Shown: positions 33,997-45,286 of the stretch, piece by piece
Numbering within the stretch: position 1 is the first letter of the stretch
Layout: every line of letters starts with the position of its first letter
Origin: an uncultured Vicinamibacterales bacterium
Lineage (GTDB): Bacteria; Acidobacteriota; Vicinamibacteria; Vicinamibacterales; UBA8438
Direction of reading: 5' to 3'
DNA: 64,000 nucleotides
Assembly: GCA_958295905.1 (NCBI GenBank)
Contig: OY282382.1
Coordinates: forward strand, 1,388,001-1,452,000
Translations under genes and position numbers: made by a program
Notes under the pieces: model-generated
The model's input: only the letters and a program-made list of their open reading frames with translations
What the model was told of the DNA's origin: nothing
The model's database searches: none

Positions 33997-36501
33997 ATGG
34001 CGCAGACCCGCGAGACGATGGACCCCGGCTGCGCGGACCTGATCTCACAAGTTCTCACCCGCGCGGATGCGGATGCCGCGCTGGAGGTTGGCGCCGGCCT
34101 GTTGCTGCTTGCGGCCCTCACTGGAGACGAGGCGCTCGATCGGGCGCTGGCGAGCGACGACGAGGGACACGCCGAACCCGATACGCCGGCCGCGAACCCG
34201 GTTCCCGTCCACCCGCCGGCAACTCGTTCCTACATCAGTTCGATAGCCGTCCAGGGGTTCCGCGGCATCGGCGCGCGCAGCGGGCTGCACGTCGTGCCGG
34301 GACCTGGGTTGACGCTGGTCGTGGGTCGGAACGGCAGCGGCAAGTCGAGCTTCGCCGAGGCGCTGGAGCTGCTGTTGACAGGCGAGAACCGCCGCTGGGC
34401 GCAGCGCTCGGCGGTCTGGAAGAGAGGATGGCGCAACCTGCACTGGAGCGGTCCGCCGGAGATCGAGGCGACGTTCGCCATTGAGGGCGAGCGGCAACCA
34501 CTGTCCGCCCGGCGGGCGTGGGCGCAGGACGCCGCCGACGAGGCGGCCGGGGTCACGACCGTACGGGGCGCCCGCCGCGGCGAGGGCCTCGCGGTGCCGG
34601 GATGGAAAGCGGCGATTTCCACCTATCGCCCGTTCCTCCCGTACAACGAGCTGGGATCAATTCCGGACAGCAAGCCGTCAGAGCTCTACGACATGATGTC
34701 GGCCGCGCTGGGCCTTGACGTGCTGGTGGACGCGCGCGAACGGTTGCGCACGCGGAGACTCGTGCTGAAGAAGCGGTGCGACGCCGCGGAATCCGCACGG
34801 CGGGAATGGTTTCCCGACGTCGACGGGCTCGACGACGAGCGGGCGCGCACCTGCGCAGGCGCGCTCCGGAAACCGCGCGCGGGGTCCTGGAAACTCGATG
34901 ACGTGGAGCTGGTGCTGGACGGTGCGATCGAACCGCCCGAGAGCGGGATCGTCCTGCTGCGCCAGCTCGCGGCGTTGCGCGCCCCGGGCTCCGATGAAGT
35001 CGGCGCCGCCGCGAAGGTCCTCGAGGCGGCGGTCGAGGCGGAGCGCACCACCGCAGCCACCGACGCCGGCCGCGCACGTCAGCTTGCGGATCTGCTCGAT
35101 GGGGCGCTCGCGGTGCACACGGCGCACGGTGACCGCCCTTGCCCGATCTGCGGCGAGGGCAGGTTGACCGACGCGTGGCGCGCGCGGACCGAAGCGGAGG
35201 TGATCCGCCTGCGTGAAGAGGCGGACACGGCGGTACGAGCCCGGCGGGCCCTCGAGCGCGCCCGGCGCGGCGCGCGCGGTCTGCTGACGGCGCCACCGGA
35301 GATCCTGAGCCGCGCCGGTGCCGTAGATGTCGACGCGGCAACCCTGCGCGCGGCCTGGGACCGCTGGACCAACCTGCCGGCCGACGCGGCGGACGACGAT
35401 TTCGTGGCGCACTTGCAGGGTACGCACGGCGATCTCTCGACCGCAGCAGCTTCACTCCGAGACCGTGCCGCCGCCGAGCTCGAACGGCGGGAGGATGCAT
35501 GGCGGCCGCTCGCCCGCCGACTGCGCGAATGGCTGCCGGACGCGCGCCGCGCAGTGCGGGGAAGCCGGGCGGTCGCCCACCTGCGCGCCGCGGAAAAATG
35601 GCTTCAGACCGAGATCGAGCGGCTTCGCGCCGAACGGTTCCGCCCCATCGCGGAACGGGCGGCCGCGGTCTGGGCGTTGCTCCGACAGAACAGCAGCGTC
35701 GCGCTCGCGAGCCTGACCCTCGCCGGGACGACGACGAGTCGTCACGTCGCTCTTGACGTCAGCGTCGACGGAACCGACGGACAGGCGCTCGGGGTGATGA
35801 GCCAGGGGGAGATCCACGCGCTCGCGCTCAGCCTCTTCCTGCCGCGCGTGCTGCTGCCCGAGTCTCCGTTCGGATTCGTCGTGATCGACGATCCGGTTCA
35901 GGCGATGGACCCCGGCAAGGTCGACGGACTGGCGCGCGTGCTCGCCATGGTCGCGCAGACACGGCAGGTCGTCGTCTTCACGCATGATGAGCGGCTGCCG
36001 GAATCGGTGCGGCGACTGCAGATTCCCGCGCAGGTGGTCGAGGTGACGCGGCGCGCGGGCTCTGTGGTGGAGTGCCGGCCGACCGGCGATCCGGTCACCC
36101 AGTACCTCGACGATGCGCGCGCGCTGCTGCGCACCGACCGTCTCCCGCCGCCCGCCGCCGCGCGCGCCGTATCGCTGTTCTGCCGCCTGGCGATCGAGGC
36201 GGCGTGCACGGAAGCGGTGCGGCGGCGGCGCATCGGGCGCGGCGAACCGCATGCCGACGTTGAGGTGACCCTGATGGAGGCACGGACGCTGCGGCAGAAG
36301 TTGGCGCTCGCCCTCTTCGACGATGCCGGTCGCGCCGGAGAGGTCCTGAGCCGGATCAACCGCGGTTCGCGGGCCTACGCCGATGCCGTCGCTTGGGCGA
36401 ACCGCGGACCCCACGAAGAGGACGCCATGGAGACTTCGCAATCCGAGGCCCACGTCGAAGCGGTCGAACGCGTCACGCAACAGATCCGTCACCGGCGGTA
36501 G
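33997..36501 (+). CDS. SMC/Rad50-like ATPase
   Basis: An 834-residue ABC-type ATPase. After ~80 variable residues comes ISSIAVQGFRGIG and Walker A GRNGSGKSS near residue 113. The middle is an Arg/Glu-rich helical arm with a CPICGEG knuckle, resembling a short zinc hook. The C-terminal half-site has a signature-like MSQGEIHALALSLFLPR, Walker B FVVIDDPVQAMDP and an H-loop VVVFTHDERL. A further ~180 helical residues follow, unusual for Rad50. Such proteins sense or handle DNA ends and drive several defence systems (Lamassu, Septu, RloC), but no named match was recognised. Its partner starts 4 bases downstream. Confidence 0.8.
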   Translation: MAQTRETMDPGCADLISQVLTRADADAALEVGAGLLLLAALTGDEALDRALASDDEGHAEPDTPAANPVPVHPPATRSYISSIAVQGFRGIGARSGLHVVPGPGLTLVVGRNGSGKSSFAEALELLLTGENRRWAQRSAVWKRGWRNLHWSGPPEIEATFAIEGERQPLSARRAWAQDAADEAAGVTTVRGARRGEGLAVPGWKAAISTYRPFLPYNELGSIPDSKPSELYDMMSAALGLDVLVDARERLRTRRLVLKKRCDAAESARREWFPDVDGLDDERARTCAGALRKPRAGSWKLDDVELVLDGAIEPPESGIVLLRQLAALRAPGSDEVGAAAKVLEAAVEAERTTAATDAGRARQLADLLDGALAVHTAHGDRPCPICGEGRLTDAWRARTEAEVIRLREEADTAVRARRALERARRGARGLLTAPPEILSRAGAVDVDAATLRAAWDRWTNLPADAADDDFVAHLQGTHGDLSTAAASLRDRAAAELERREDAWRPLARRLREWLPDARRAVRGSRAVAHLRAAEKWLQTEIERLRAERFRPIAERAAAVWALLRQNSSVALASLTLAGTTTSRHVALDVSVDGTDGQALGVMSQGEIHALALSLFLPRVLLPESPFGFVVIDDPVQAMDPGKVDGLARVLAMVAQTRQVVVFTHDERLPESVRRLQIPAQVVEVTRRAGSVVECRPTGDPVTQYLDDARALLRTDRLPPPAAARAVSLFCRLAIEAACTEAVRRRRIGRGEPHADVEVTLMEARTLRQKLALALFDDAGRAGEVLSRINRGSRAYADAVAWANRGPHEEDAMETSQSEAHVEAVERVTQQIRHRR

Positions 36502-36505
36502 CGCG

Positions 36506-36883
36506 ATGACGCCACTCGGGTTCCTCGACGTCGCGGATGCCCTGGTGGGGGACGGTGGGGACGACCGTACCGGCGGCTGGCCGAGAATCGCCGCGGTACT
36601 CGGCCGGCACGCCATCGAGAAGGCGCTTCATCAGTACTGGCGCCTCCGTCAGCCCGGCGTGGAACGCTGCAGCAGACGCGCGCAGTTCCTCTGTCTGAAC
36701 ACGTATCTGAGTGACCGCGATCTGGCCCGTGCGACGTTCGTCGCCTGGTCCGACCTGAGCCGGTGCTGTCACCATCACCCGTACGAGATCGCCCCGACCG
36801 CGGACGAGTTGAGCGAAAGCCTCCAGGTCGCACGCAGGTTCGCGAACGAAGTCACCCGGCAGACCACTACCGCCCGCCGGTGA
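36506..36883 (+). CDS. 125-residue helical partner of SMC-like ATPase
   Basis: Begins MTPLGFLDVADALVGDGGDD and is almost wholly helical. Notable is RAQFLCLNTYLSDRDLARAT followed by WSDLSRCCHHHPYEIAPTAD, a Cys/His cluster (CCHHH) that may bind metal or be catalytic, as in some HEPN-like bundles. The 4-base gap from the ATPase stop implies one operon. Function unknown; it is a candidate effector or adaptor of the ATPase. Confidence 0.6.
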   Translation: MTPLGFLDVADALVGDGGDDRTGGWPRIAAVLGRHAIEKALHQYWRLRQPGVERCSRRAQFLCLNTYLSDRDLARATFVAWSDLSRCCHHHPYEIAPTADELSESLQVARRFANEVTRQTTTARR

Positions 36884-37060
36884 CGACGGCATGCGCGCTC
36901 CCGACCCTGCCCGTCACCGTTCGTTCCACCGCCAGCGCCTTTCAAAGATGCCGACCAAGCTCCGCGGCGGTCATCGGGGGAACTCACCGTCGAACCCGGA
37001 GAGAGTCCCCATGCAGGAGCCGTCTATGCGAATATTATGACGTGACGAACCGCCGGCCGA
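36884..37060. other. Spacer with weak third copy of dispersed repeat
   Basis: No gene. At 36998..37050 the sequence GTCCCCATGCAG..., then ATTATGACGTGACGAACC, resembles the repeat at 11325..11402. Confidence 0.45.
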
Positions 37061-39163
<2,103 letters not shown>

Positions 39164-39170
39164 CCAGCCG

Positions 39171-40535
39171 TCACATCGAGAGCGCGTCCACGCGGCCGGT
39201 GCTGTCCCCGAGCGTCTCGATCGGCACGCCCAGCTTGTCCAGCATCGCCAGGAACAGATTCGTGTTCGGCGTATCCTTGGCGACCTCCACGTGGCGTCCG
39301 CCCGCGAGGCGTCCGCCGGCGAGGCGTCCGCCGGCGCCGCCCACCAGCAGCGTGGGCAGGTCGTGGTGGTTGTGCCGGTTGCCGTCGCTGAGGCCGCTGC
39401 CGTACATCACCATCGCCGAGTCGAGCAGGGTGCCGTCGCCGTCCTCGGTCGCCGCGAGCCGGTCGATGTAGTAGCCGAACATCTCGGCGAGGTGGTGGTC
39501 GACCTTCTTCAGCCTCTCGATGAGCACCCGGTCGCCGCCGTGGTGAGACAGCGCATGGTGCGCGTCGGGCACCCCGATCTCGGGGTAGGCGCGGTTGCTC
39601 GTCTCGTGCCCCAGCATGAACGTGATGACCCGGGTCAGGTCGGCCTGATAGGCCAGCACCTGCAGATCGAACATCAGCTTGGCGTGCGCCTCGAAGTCGT
39701 CGGGCACGCCGGCGGGCTGGTCCATCGCGGGCAGCTCGCGCGCCGTCTGCTGCTCGGCCATCTGGATGCGCCGCTCGACGTCGCGCACCGCGTCCAGATA
39801 CTCGTTCAGCTTCACCTGGTCGCGGGGGCCGAGCTCCTTGCGGAGCCGCGCCACCTTGGCCGTCACCATGTCGAGCAGGCTGCGGTCGTGCCGCCGCGCG
39901 GCCAGCCACGCCGCGGGGTCGGTGGTCCCGCCGGTGCCGAACAGCCGTTCGAAGACGGCGCGCGGGTCGCTCGCCATCGGCAGCGGGGTGGTGGGGCTGC
40001 TCCAGCACAGGGTGTTCGCGTAGGCGCAACTGTAGCCGGGGTCGCACGACCCGGCCCGGTCCGCGGACTCGAGCGAAAGCTCGAGCGAGGCGAGCTGCGT
40101 CTCCTGCCCGAGCACGCGGGCCGCGATCTGGTCCATCGAGACGCCGGCCCGGATGTCGTGCCCCTCGGTCTTCTTCGGATGCACGCCGGTCAGGAACGCG
40201 CCGGCCGCGCGGGCGTGGTCGCCGGCCCCCTCGCCGGGACGGGCGATGCCCTCCTCGCTGCACAGCCCGCTGATCATGAGCATGCGGTCGCGGTGCGCGG
40301 CCAGCGGCCGCAGCGTCTCGGTGACGTCGAGGGCGCCGGCGCCGCCGGACGGCGTCCAGTTCTGCATGAACATGCCGTTCGGCACGTACACGACCCCGAG
40401 GCGGCGGACGGGCTCGGCCGCGCCGGCGCGCCGGCCGAACGCGGGCGCCATGCCGTCGAGCATCGGCAACGCCAGGGTCACGCCGAGGCCGCGGAGGAAC
40501 GTACGACGCGGGAGGTGCTTCCTGGTGACAATCAT
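39171..40535 (-). CDS. DUF1552 protein, Tat-type exported
   Basis: A 454-residue protein beginning MIVTRKHLPRRTFLRGLGVT; RRTFLRG is a twin-arginine export motif. Conserved DUF1552 elements follow, such as VYVPNGMFMQNWTP, FLTGVHPKKTEG and SNRAYPEIGVPDAHHALSHH. These proteins are encoded beside DUF1592-type cytochromes in Planctomycetes and Acidobacteriota; the pair is thought to act in exported redox or hydrolytic degradation, but the reaction is unproven. Near residue 405 a 15-bp DNA repeat inserts GRLAGGRLAGGR. The start overlaps the upstream gene's stop (ATGA). Confidence 0.85.
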   Translation of the reverse strand: MIVTRKHLPRRTFLRGLGVTLALPMLDGMAPAFGRRAGAAEPVRRLGVVYVPNGMFMQNWTPSGGAGALDVTETLRPLAAHRDRMLMISGLCSEEGIARPGEGAGDHARAAGAFLTGVHPKKTEGHDIRAGVSMDQIAARVLGQETQLASLELSLESADRAGSCDPGYSCAYANTLCWSSPTTPLPMASDPRAVFERLFGTGGTTDPAAWLAARRHDRSLLDMVTAKVARLRKELGPRDQVKLNEYLDAVRDVERRIQMAEQQTARELPAMDQPAGVPDDFEAHAKLMFDLQVLAYQADLTRVITFMLGHETSNRAYPEIGVPDAHHALSHHGGDRVLIERLKKVDHHLAEMFGYYIDRLAATEDGDGTLLDSAMVMYGSGLSDGNRHNHHDLPTLLVGGAGGRLAGGRLAGGRHVEVAKDTPNTNLFLAMLDKLGVPIETLGDSTGRVDALSM

Positions 40536-42970
40536 GGCTCTCGCGATCTCCTCATCTGAAACGGAGTGCTCTCGACGACGCCGAGAATCATCGACGACCA
40601 GCGGTAGCCGCCGTCCGCCGTCCCGCGCGCGATGCCGCGGACGGCCGGCCCGTCGTAGTGCTCGACCCCCCGGCCCAGGGCGTAGGTCAGGAGCTTCTCG
40701 GTCACGGTTTCGACGAAACGCTCTTCGGCGCCGAGCAGGATGTCGCGCAGCCCGGCCGGGCCCGCGAACCGGGAACCGTCGGGCAGGGTGCTCGACACGT
40801 CGATGGGGGCGCCTTCCTCGGTCGTCCGCCACGCCCCGATGCCGTCGTAGTTCTCGAGCGAGAAGCCCAGCGGGTCCATCAGCACGTGGCAGCTCGCGCA
40901 GACCGGGCTGATGCGGTGGACCTCCATGCGCTCGCGCATCGAGAGCCGGCGGGCCTCCTCGGGATGGTTCGCGTCGGGCAGCCCCGGCACCTCCGGCGGG
41001 GGCGGGGGGGGAGGCGTGCCGAGAAGGCTCTCGAGCACCCACAGCCCGCGTTTGGTCGGCGACGTCCGGTTCGGATACGACGTGGCGGTCAGGATGCTGC
41101 CCTGGCCCAGCAGCCCGCCCCGGCCGTGGGCGGCGACGGGCACCTGCCGGAAGTGGTTGCCGTAGACGTTGGGAACCCCGTAGTGCCGGGCGAGGCGCTC
41201 GTTCAGATAGGTGTAGTCGGCGCGCAGCAGGTCGAGGACGCTGCGGTCGCCGCGCACCTGGCTCTCGACGAAGTGCGCCGTCTCCTGCTCCATCGCCTCG
41301 CGCAGGTTCTCGTCGAAGTCGAGGAACGCGTCGGGGTCGGGGGCGACCGTCCGCATGTTGCGCAGCAACAGCCACTGCCCGAAGAAGTTGTCGATGAAGG
41401 CGTCCGAGCGCGGGTCGCCCAGCAGGCGGGCGATCTGGATCTCGAGCGCTTCCGGGTCGCGAAGCCGGCCGGCGGAGGCGACGTCGAGCAGCTCGTCGTC
41501 GGGCAGGCTGCTCCACAGGAAGAACGACAGGCGCGAGGCGAGCTCGAGGTCGGTGACCGGATAGGCGGCGCCGGGGGCCGCCCCGGCCGGGTCGCGCTCG
41601 ATGCGGAACAGGAACTCGGGATCGATCAGGATGCCCCGCACCGCGAACTGGATGCCCTGCTCGAAGCCCCCCCCGCGGCGGCCCTCCTCGTAGAGCGCGA
41701 GCAGCGGCTCGACGTCCGCCTCGTCCACCGGGCGGCGGAACGCCCGCCGGGCCAGGGTGGACAGGATCTCGGCCGCGCAGCCCGCCTCCTCGGCCGGCGC
41801 CTCGGGGTAGCAGGAGAACACCCGCCGGCGACTGGCGGTGTCCTCCGGGGTCACCCCGCCGTAGGGGCCGCTGATCTCGATGCTGTCGAGGGCCATCGCC
41901 GCGTTCCGATCGCGCGAATAGGCGAGGCTCGACACCCCGGGCCGCGGCTCGAGGACGCCCTCGGCGACGGCGGCCCGGTCGAGGAACGCGGCGCTGACGA
42001 GACGCGTGCCGGCCTTGACCTCCAGCCGCACCTCCAGCCCCTCGTCGGCCGTCTGCTCATAAAGGGACGGCCGTGACACCGCGTTCCACGGCGCCCGCAC
42101 CCCGTCGCCGCCGACCGTGAACCGGCCGATGCGCGCGCGGTCGAGGCGCAGCTCGACGTCGTTCGGCTCTTGGAGCCCGCGGATGTGGTTGCCGTAGGCG
42201 CGCTGCAGCTCGATTTTGATGACGTACTCGCCGTCGAGGGGGAAATGGTGGCGCACCGCGAGGCCGCCCCGCGAGCCGAACGGCAGGTCCTCGCTCATGC
42301 GGCCTTCCTGCCACCGCGTGTAGGGAACCGTGTAGGTCTCGATGGCGGGCCGGATGGCGGTGTCGCCGAGGGCGAGCCGGCTGATCTTCTCGGCCGCGAC
42401 CATGTAGCGGTCGAGCAGGACCGGGGAGATCGCAAGCACGTCGGCGATGTTGTCGAACCCGTAGCCCGACTCGTCGGGCGGCAGCAGCGCCCGCTCGTCG
42501 ATCTCCAGCGCCAGCAGGTCGCGAACCGCGTTGCGGTACTCGACGCGGTTCAGGCGGTGGATGGGCGGGCGGCCCGGATTCGGGTCGGCCGACGCGGCGG
42601 CGTCGAGGGCGGTCTCGATGACGTGGGCGGCGGCGTCGTAGGCCTCGGCGTCCGGCCGCGGGCGGCCCGGCGGCGGCATCGCCCGCCCCCGCAGCTTGCG
42701 CACGACCTTCTCCCAGGCCTCGAGCTCGCCGGCGACGCGGCCGACCCGCTCGGTGTCGATGGACTGCAAGGTCAGGCCCGCCTGGCGCGTGCGGTCGTTG
42801 TGGCACGCCACGCAGTACCGATCGAGCAATGCCCGCGGCGTGGAATCGGCTTCCGCCGCCCGTGCCGCCGATGGCGCGGGCACCGCCTCCGGCGCCTGCG
42901 CCCGGGCCTGACCGGCGCCGCCGGCCGCGAGCACGAGACCGAGCCAACCCACCAAGCCTCTGGCCGTCAT
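40532..42970 (-). CDS. DUF1592/DUF1588/DUF1587/DUF1585/DUF1595 cytochrome-like protein
   Basis: An 812-residue exported protein with a signal peptide (GWLGLVLAAGGAGQARAQ). A haem site YCVACHN near residue 53 starts the planctomycete-type cytochrome domain; a second CASCHV lies near residue 690. Family blocks are in order: AMPPPGRPRPDAEAY, IHRLNRVEYRNAVRDLLAL (DUF1587), LARRAFRRPVDEADVEPLLA (DUF1595), LASRLSFFLWSSLPDDELLD (DUF1592), TSYPNRTSPTKRGLWVLE (DUF1588), and FVETVTEKLLTYALGRGVEH (DUF1585). It is co-translated with the DUF1552 gene. Probable periplasmic multi-domain redox protein; substrate unknown. Confidence 0.9.
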   Translation of the reverse strand: MTARGLVGWLGLVLAAGGAGQARAQAPEAVPAPSAARAAEADSTPRALLDRYCVACHNDRTRQAGLTLQSIDTERVGRVAGELEAWEKVVRKLRGRAMPPPGRPRPDAEAYDAAAHVIETALDAAASADPNPGRPPIHRLNRVEYRNAVRDLLALEIDERALLPPDESGYGFDNIADVLAISPVLLDRYMVAAEKISRLALGDTAIRPAIETYTVPYTRWQEGRMSEDLPFGSRGGLAVRHHFPLDGEYVIKIELQRAYGNHIRGLQEPNDVELRLDRARIGRFTVGGDGVRAPWNAVSRPSLYEQTADEGLEVRLEVKAGTRLVSAAFLDRAAVAEGVLEPRPGVSSLAYSRDRNAAMALDSIEISGPYGGVTPEDTASRRRVFSCYPEAPAEEAGCAAEILSTLARRAFRRPVDEADVEPLLALYEEGRRGGGFEQGIQFAVRGILIDPEFLFRIERDPAGAAPGAAYPVTDLELASRLSFFLWSSLPDDELLDVASAGRLRDPEALEIQIARLLGDPRSDAFIDNFFGQWLLLRNMRTVAPDPDAFLDFDENLREAMEQETAHFVESQVRGDRSVLDLLRADYTYLNERLARHYGVPNVYGNHFRQVPVAAHGRGGLLGQGSILTATSYPNRTSPTKRGLWVLESLLGTPPPPPPPEVPGLPDANHPEEARRLSMRERMEVHRISPVCASCHVLMDPLGFSLENYDGIGAWRTTEEGAPIDVSSTLPDGSRFAGPAGLRDILLGAEERFVETVTEKLLTYALGRGVEHYDGPAVRGIARGTADGGYRWSSMILGVVESTPFQMRRSREP

Positions 42971-43084
42971 CGCAGTCAACCCTCCTGCACGCCCCGACGC
43001 CGTAAGCGCGGCCGGGTCGAGGCGGGCCCGGCGTACGTTCACGTCCAGTCGCGCATCGTAACCCAGATGCGCCGGCGCACCAAA

Positions 43085-43125
43085 CCAGTGGTCCGTCACG
43101 TCATAATTTTCTGATAGACGGACTC
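43085..43125 (-). repeat. Dispersed repeat with core ATTATGACGTGACGGACC
   Basis: On the minus strand GAGTCCGTCTATCAGAAA precedes ATTATGACGTGACGGACC. It matches 11363..11402 at nearly every position. Here it lies between the sorting-tail relic and the DUF1592 gene start. Confidence 0.65.
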
Positions 43126-43153
43126 GAGTTGCGACCGCCGCCGCCGAACGCTA

Positions 43154-43600
43154 TTACCGCCGCAGATATCGGCGGTATCCGCCGATGGCCAGGAACGCCG
43201 CCAGCAGGAGCTGCGCGATGATCGGCAGCGTCGGCACCGCGGCATCCCAGGTGTAGAGCTTGACCTCGCCCTTGACCTGATTGCCGCCTTGCCGCCGACT
43301 GTCGCGACGAGCACCAGCGCGGCCGGCATGTTGTTCATGTTCTCCATCATGTCGTCTTCGACGGCCTTCACCCTGGTCAAGCCTGTCATCTCGCCGGCCA
43401 TGATGGATCAGCGGCGGGTCGCGCATGTAGTCGTCGTCGCCGGCGCTGCTGGCCGCCCGGTCACGCACGACCATGACCTCGGTGTTGGCGTCGACCGCCC
43501 GGTTGGTCGTCACGGTCACCATGGCTCCTGGGCCGCCCTCGACGATGTTCATGTCCTCGGGTCCGGACAGCATGTAGGTGAGCGCCAATTCGCCGCAGAA
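43154..43600 (-). pseudogene. Surface-protein 3' fragment with sorting tail, frameshifted
   Basis: Reading in several frames gives LSGPEDMNIVEGGPGAMVTV, then AGDDDYMRDP, then AVEDDMMENMNNMPAALVLV and finally WDAAVPTLPIIAQLLLAA with GGYRRYLRR. These align in order with the last 150 residues of the protein encoded at 52392..55229. At least two frameshifts and no upstream domain mean it is a relic. The bases after the stop (AGCGTTCGGCGGCGGCGG) also match the other copies. Confidence 0.75.
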
Positions 43601-43653
43601 AATCGATGCGACAATTGACAATTGTAGACGAGCCGACGACGAGAGGGGACTTG

Positions 43654-44446
43654 ATGTCGACCACGTTTCGCCCCTACCAGCCCGTGGCAAAACTCCGCGG
43701 CGCGCCAAAACCGGCCGGCGGTGGCGCGGAAACGGCTCGGATCGGCCAGATTTCGGCGATTTCGACGGCTGCACGACACGTTCTTGGGCCGAGATACGGC
43801 CCGGCCGGATGCAGCACCACTTCTGCCACGGCCTGCTATCGTTTGGCGGCGATCCGGGCGGCGCAGGCGCGTTTGGAGGCGGCGCAACGGGCTGCGGCCG
43901 CCGCGCGCGGCCGGCAGCCGGGGCGGACCCGGAATCCGAAGGGGGGCCGGCCGTACAAGCGGGCGTATGGGGAGCCTGACGAGAAGTCGCAGAGACTTCA
44001 CGGACCCGGAAAGCGGGATCATGAAGACGAGCGGCGAGGGCTTCCAGCAGTGCTACAACGCGCAGGCGGCGGTGGACGCCGAGCACCAGTTGTTGGTGGC
44101 GACGGATGTGACGGCGAACGCGAGCGACCAGGGGGGGCTGCCGGGGCGGCTGCCGGTGTTGCTCGACCAGGTGCAGGAGAGGTTCGAGACGCAGCCGGAG
44201 ACGGTGCTGGCCGACGCGGGGGGTACTGCAACGAGCGGGATTTGGCGGACCTGGAAACGCGGGGTGTTGACGGTTACGTGGCGGCGGGCCGGGAGGACAA
44301 GGGGGTCGCCGGCCGCGATCTGGAGAAGCATCCGGCGACGGGGCGGATGGTGGAGAAGCTGTCGACGCCGGCGGGGCGGGCGGTGTATGCGGAGCGGAGG
44401 TGGTTGTCGGAGGCGCCGTACGGCTGGGTCAAGCACGCTAGGTTCG
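43654..44446 (+). pseudogene. IS1182-family transposase remnant
   Basis: The start MSTTFRPYQP is that of IS1182 transposases. After an internal replacement, family blocks appear in alternating frames: GRTRNPKGGRPYKRAYGEPD, DFTDPESGIMKTSGEGFQQC, YNAQAAVDAEHQLLVATDVT, PETVLADAGG, then YCNERDLADLETRGVDGYVA and GRAVYAERRWLSEAPYGWVK. At least two frameshifts, and the last part of the DDE domain is missing. TTGACAATTG about 45 bases upstream may be a relic of the element's promoter or end. Confidence 0.8.
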
Positions 44447-44766
44447 AGCGTCCCCGACACCCAACCCCGTCGCCCGCGTATTTGGCGCCAACCGCGTCCG
44501 GCTCCGGGGTCGATACGGTCGATCAGCAGATCCTCCGCCTGCACCGCGGGTGCAGCAGCAACAGGGGATGGCGTCCGCGCGGTCCCCACCGCGGTTGACA
44601 CCCGGTTAACGAGGCGAATAGCCTAACTAAGCGTGGGGGGTGTTCTGGACCACTTCACGCATCGGCCACGCTACGCGGACGGAGGCAGGCGGCACCGTGT
44701 GGTGTCTCCTTCCCTCTGGCCCATTCAGGCAGGGTGTTTCGGTGTTCACGTGTAAGGATACGCCAC
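44447..44766. other. Leader region of NYN gene
   Basis: No gene. TTGACA at about 44596 with TAGCCT after an 18-base spacer is a possible promoter. AAGGATACGCC before 44767 is a fitting ribosome-binding site. Confidence 0.35.
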
Positions 44767-45286
44767 ATGTCTCACGTCGGCGGGACAGTGCTGGAGCAGG
44801 CCGAGGTCCTGTCCCTGGTGTCCCCTCGGCTGGGCAGCGTGAGTGTCTCCATGGCGACCTCAAGCGCCATTGTTACGACTCTCTACGCGGGACCCACACC
44901 GGTGATCATTCTCATCGATTACGACAACCTGGACACGCTGGTACGTCGGCGGGGAACACGACACGTCATCATTCGTCTGCTGGATGTTCTCGGCTCGTCG
45001 CGAACGGCTGAAGTGAGGAGAGTCGACTGCCGGCTATACGGCGGTTGGCTCGACGAGGACACTTCTTCTCGGAACGCGGAACGCCTGATTCCCGATCTCC
45101 GGCGTGATTTTCCATGTTCAGTACCTGTGATCGGCGCCGCGGGCGCCCACGCCGTTCTCGTCCACGTCGAGCTCGCCCGTTCCCTCGCGTGTGACCCCGC
45201 GGTGGTCCTCACCTATACCTACCGCCAGCGTTCACTGCCGCCGCACCTGCGTTGCGAGACGGCACCATTCCGGGGTTGTGCGGCCC

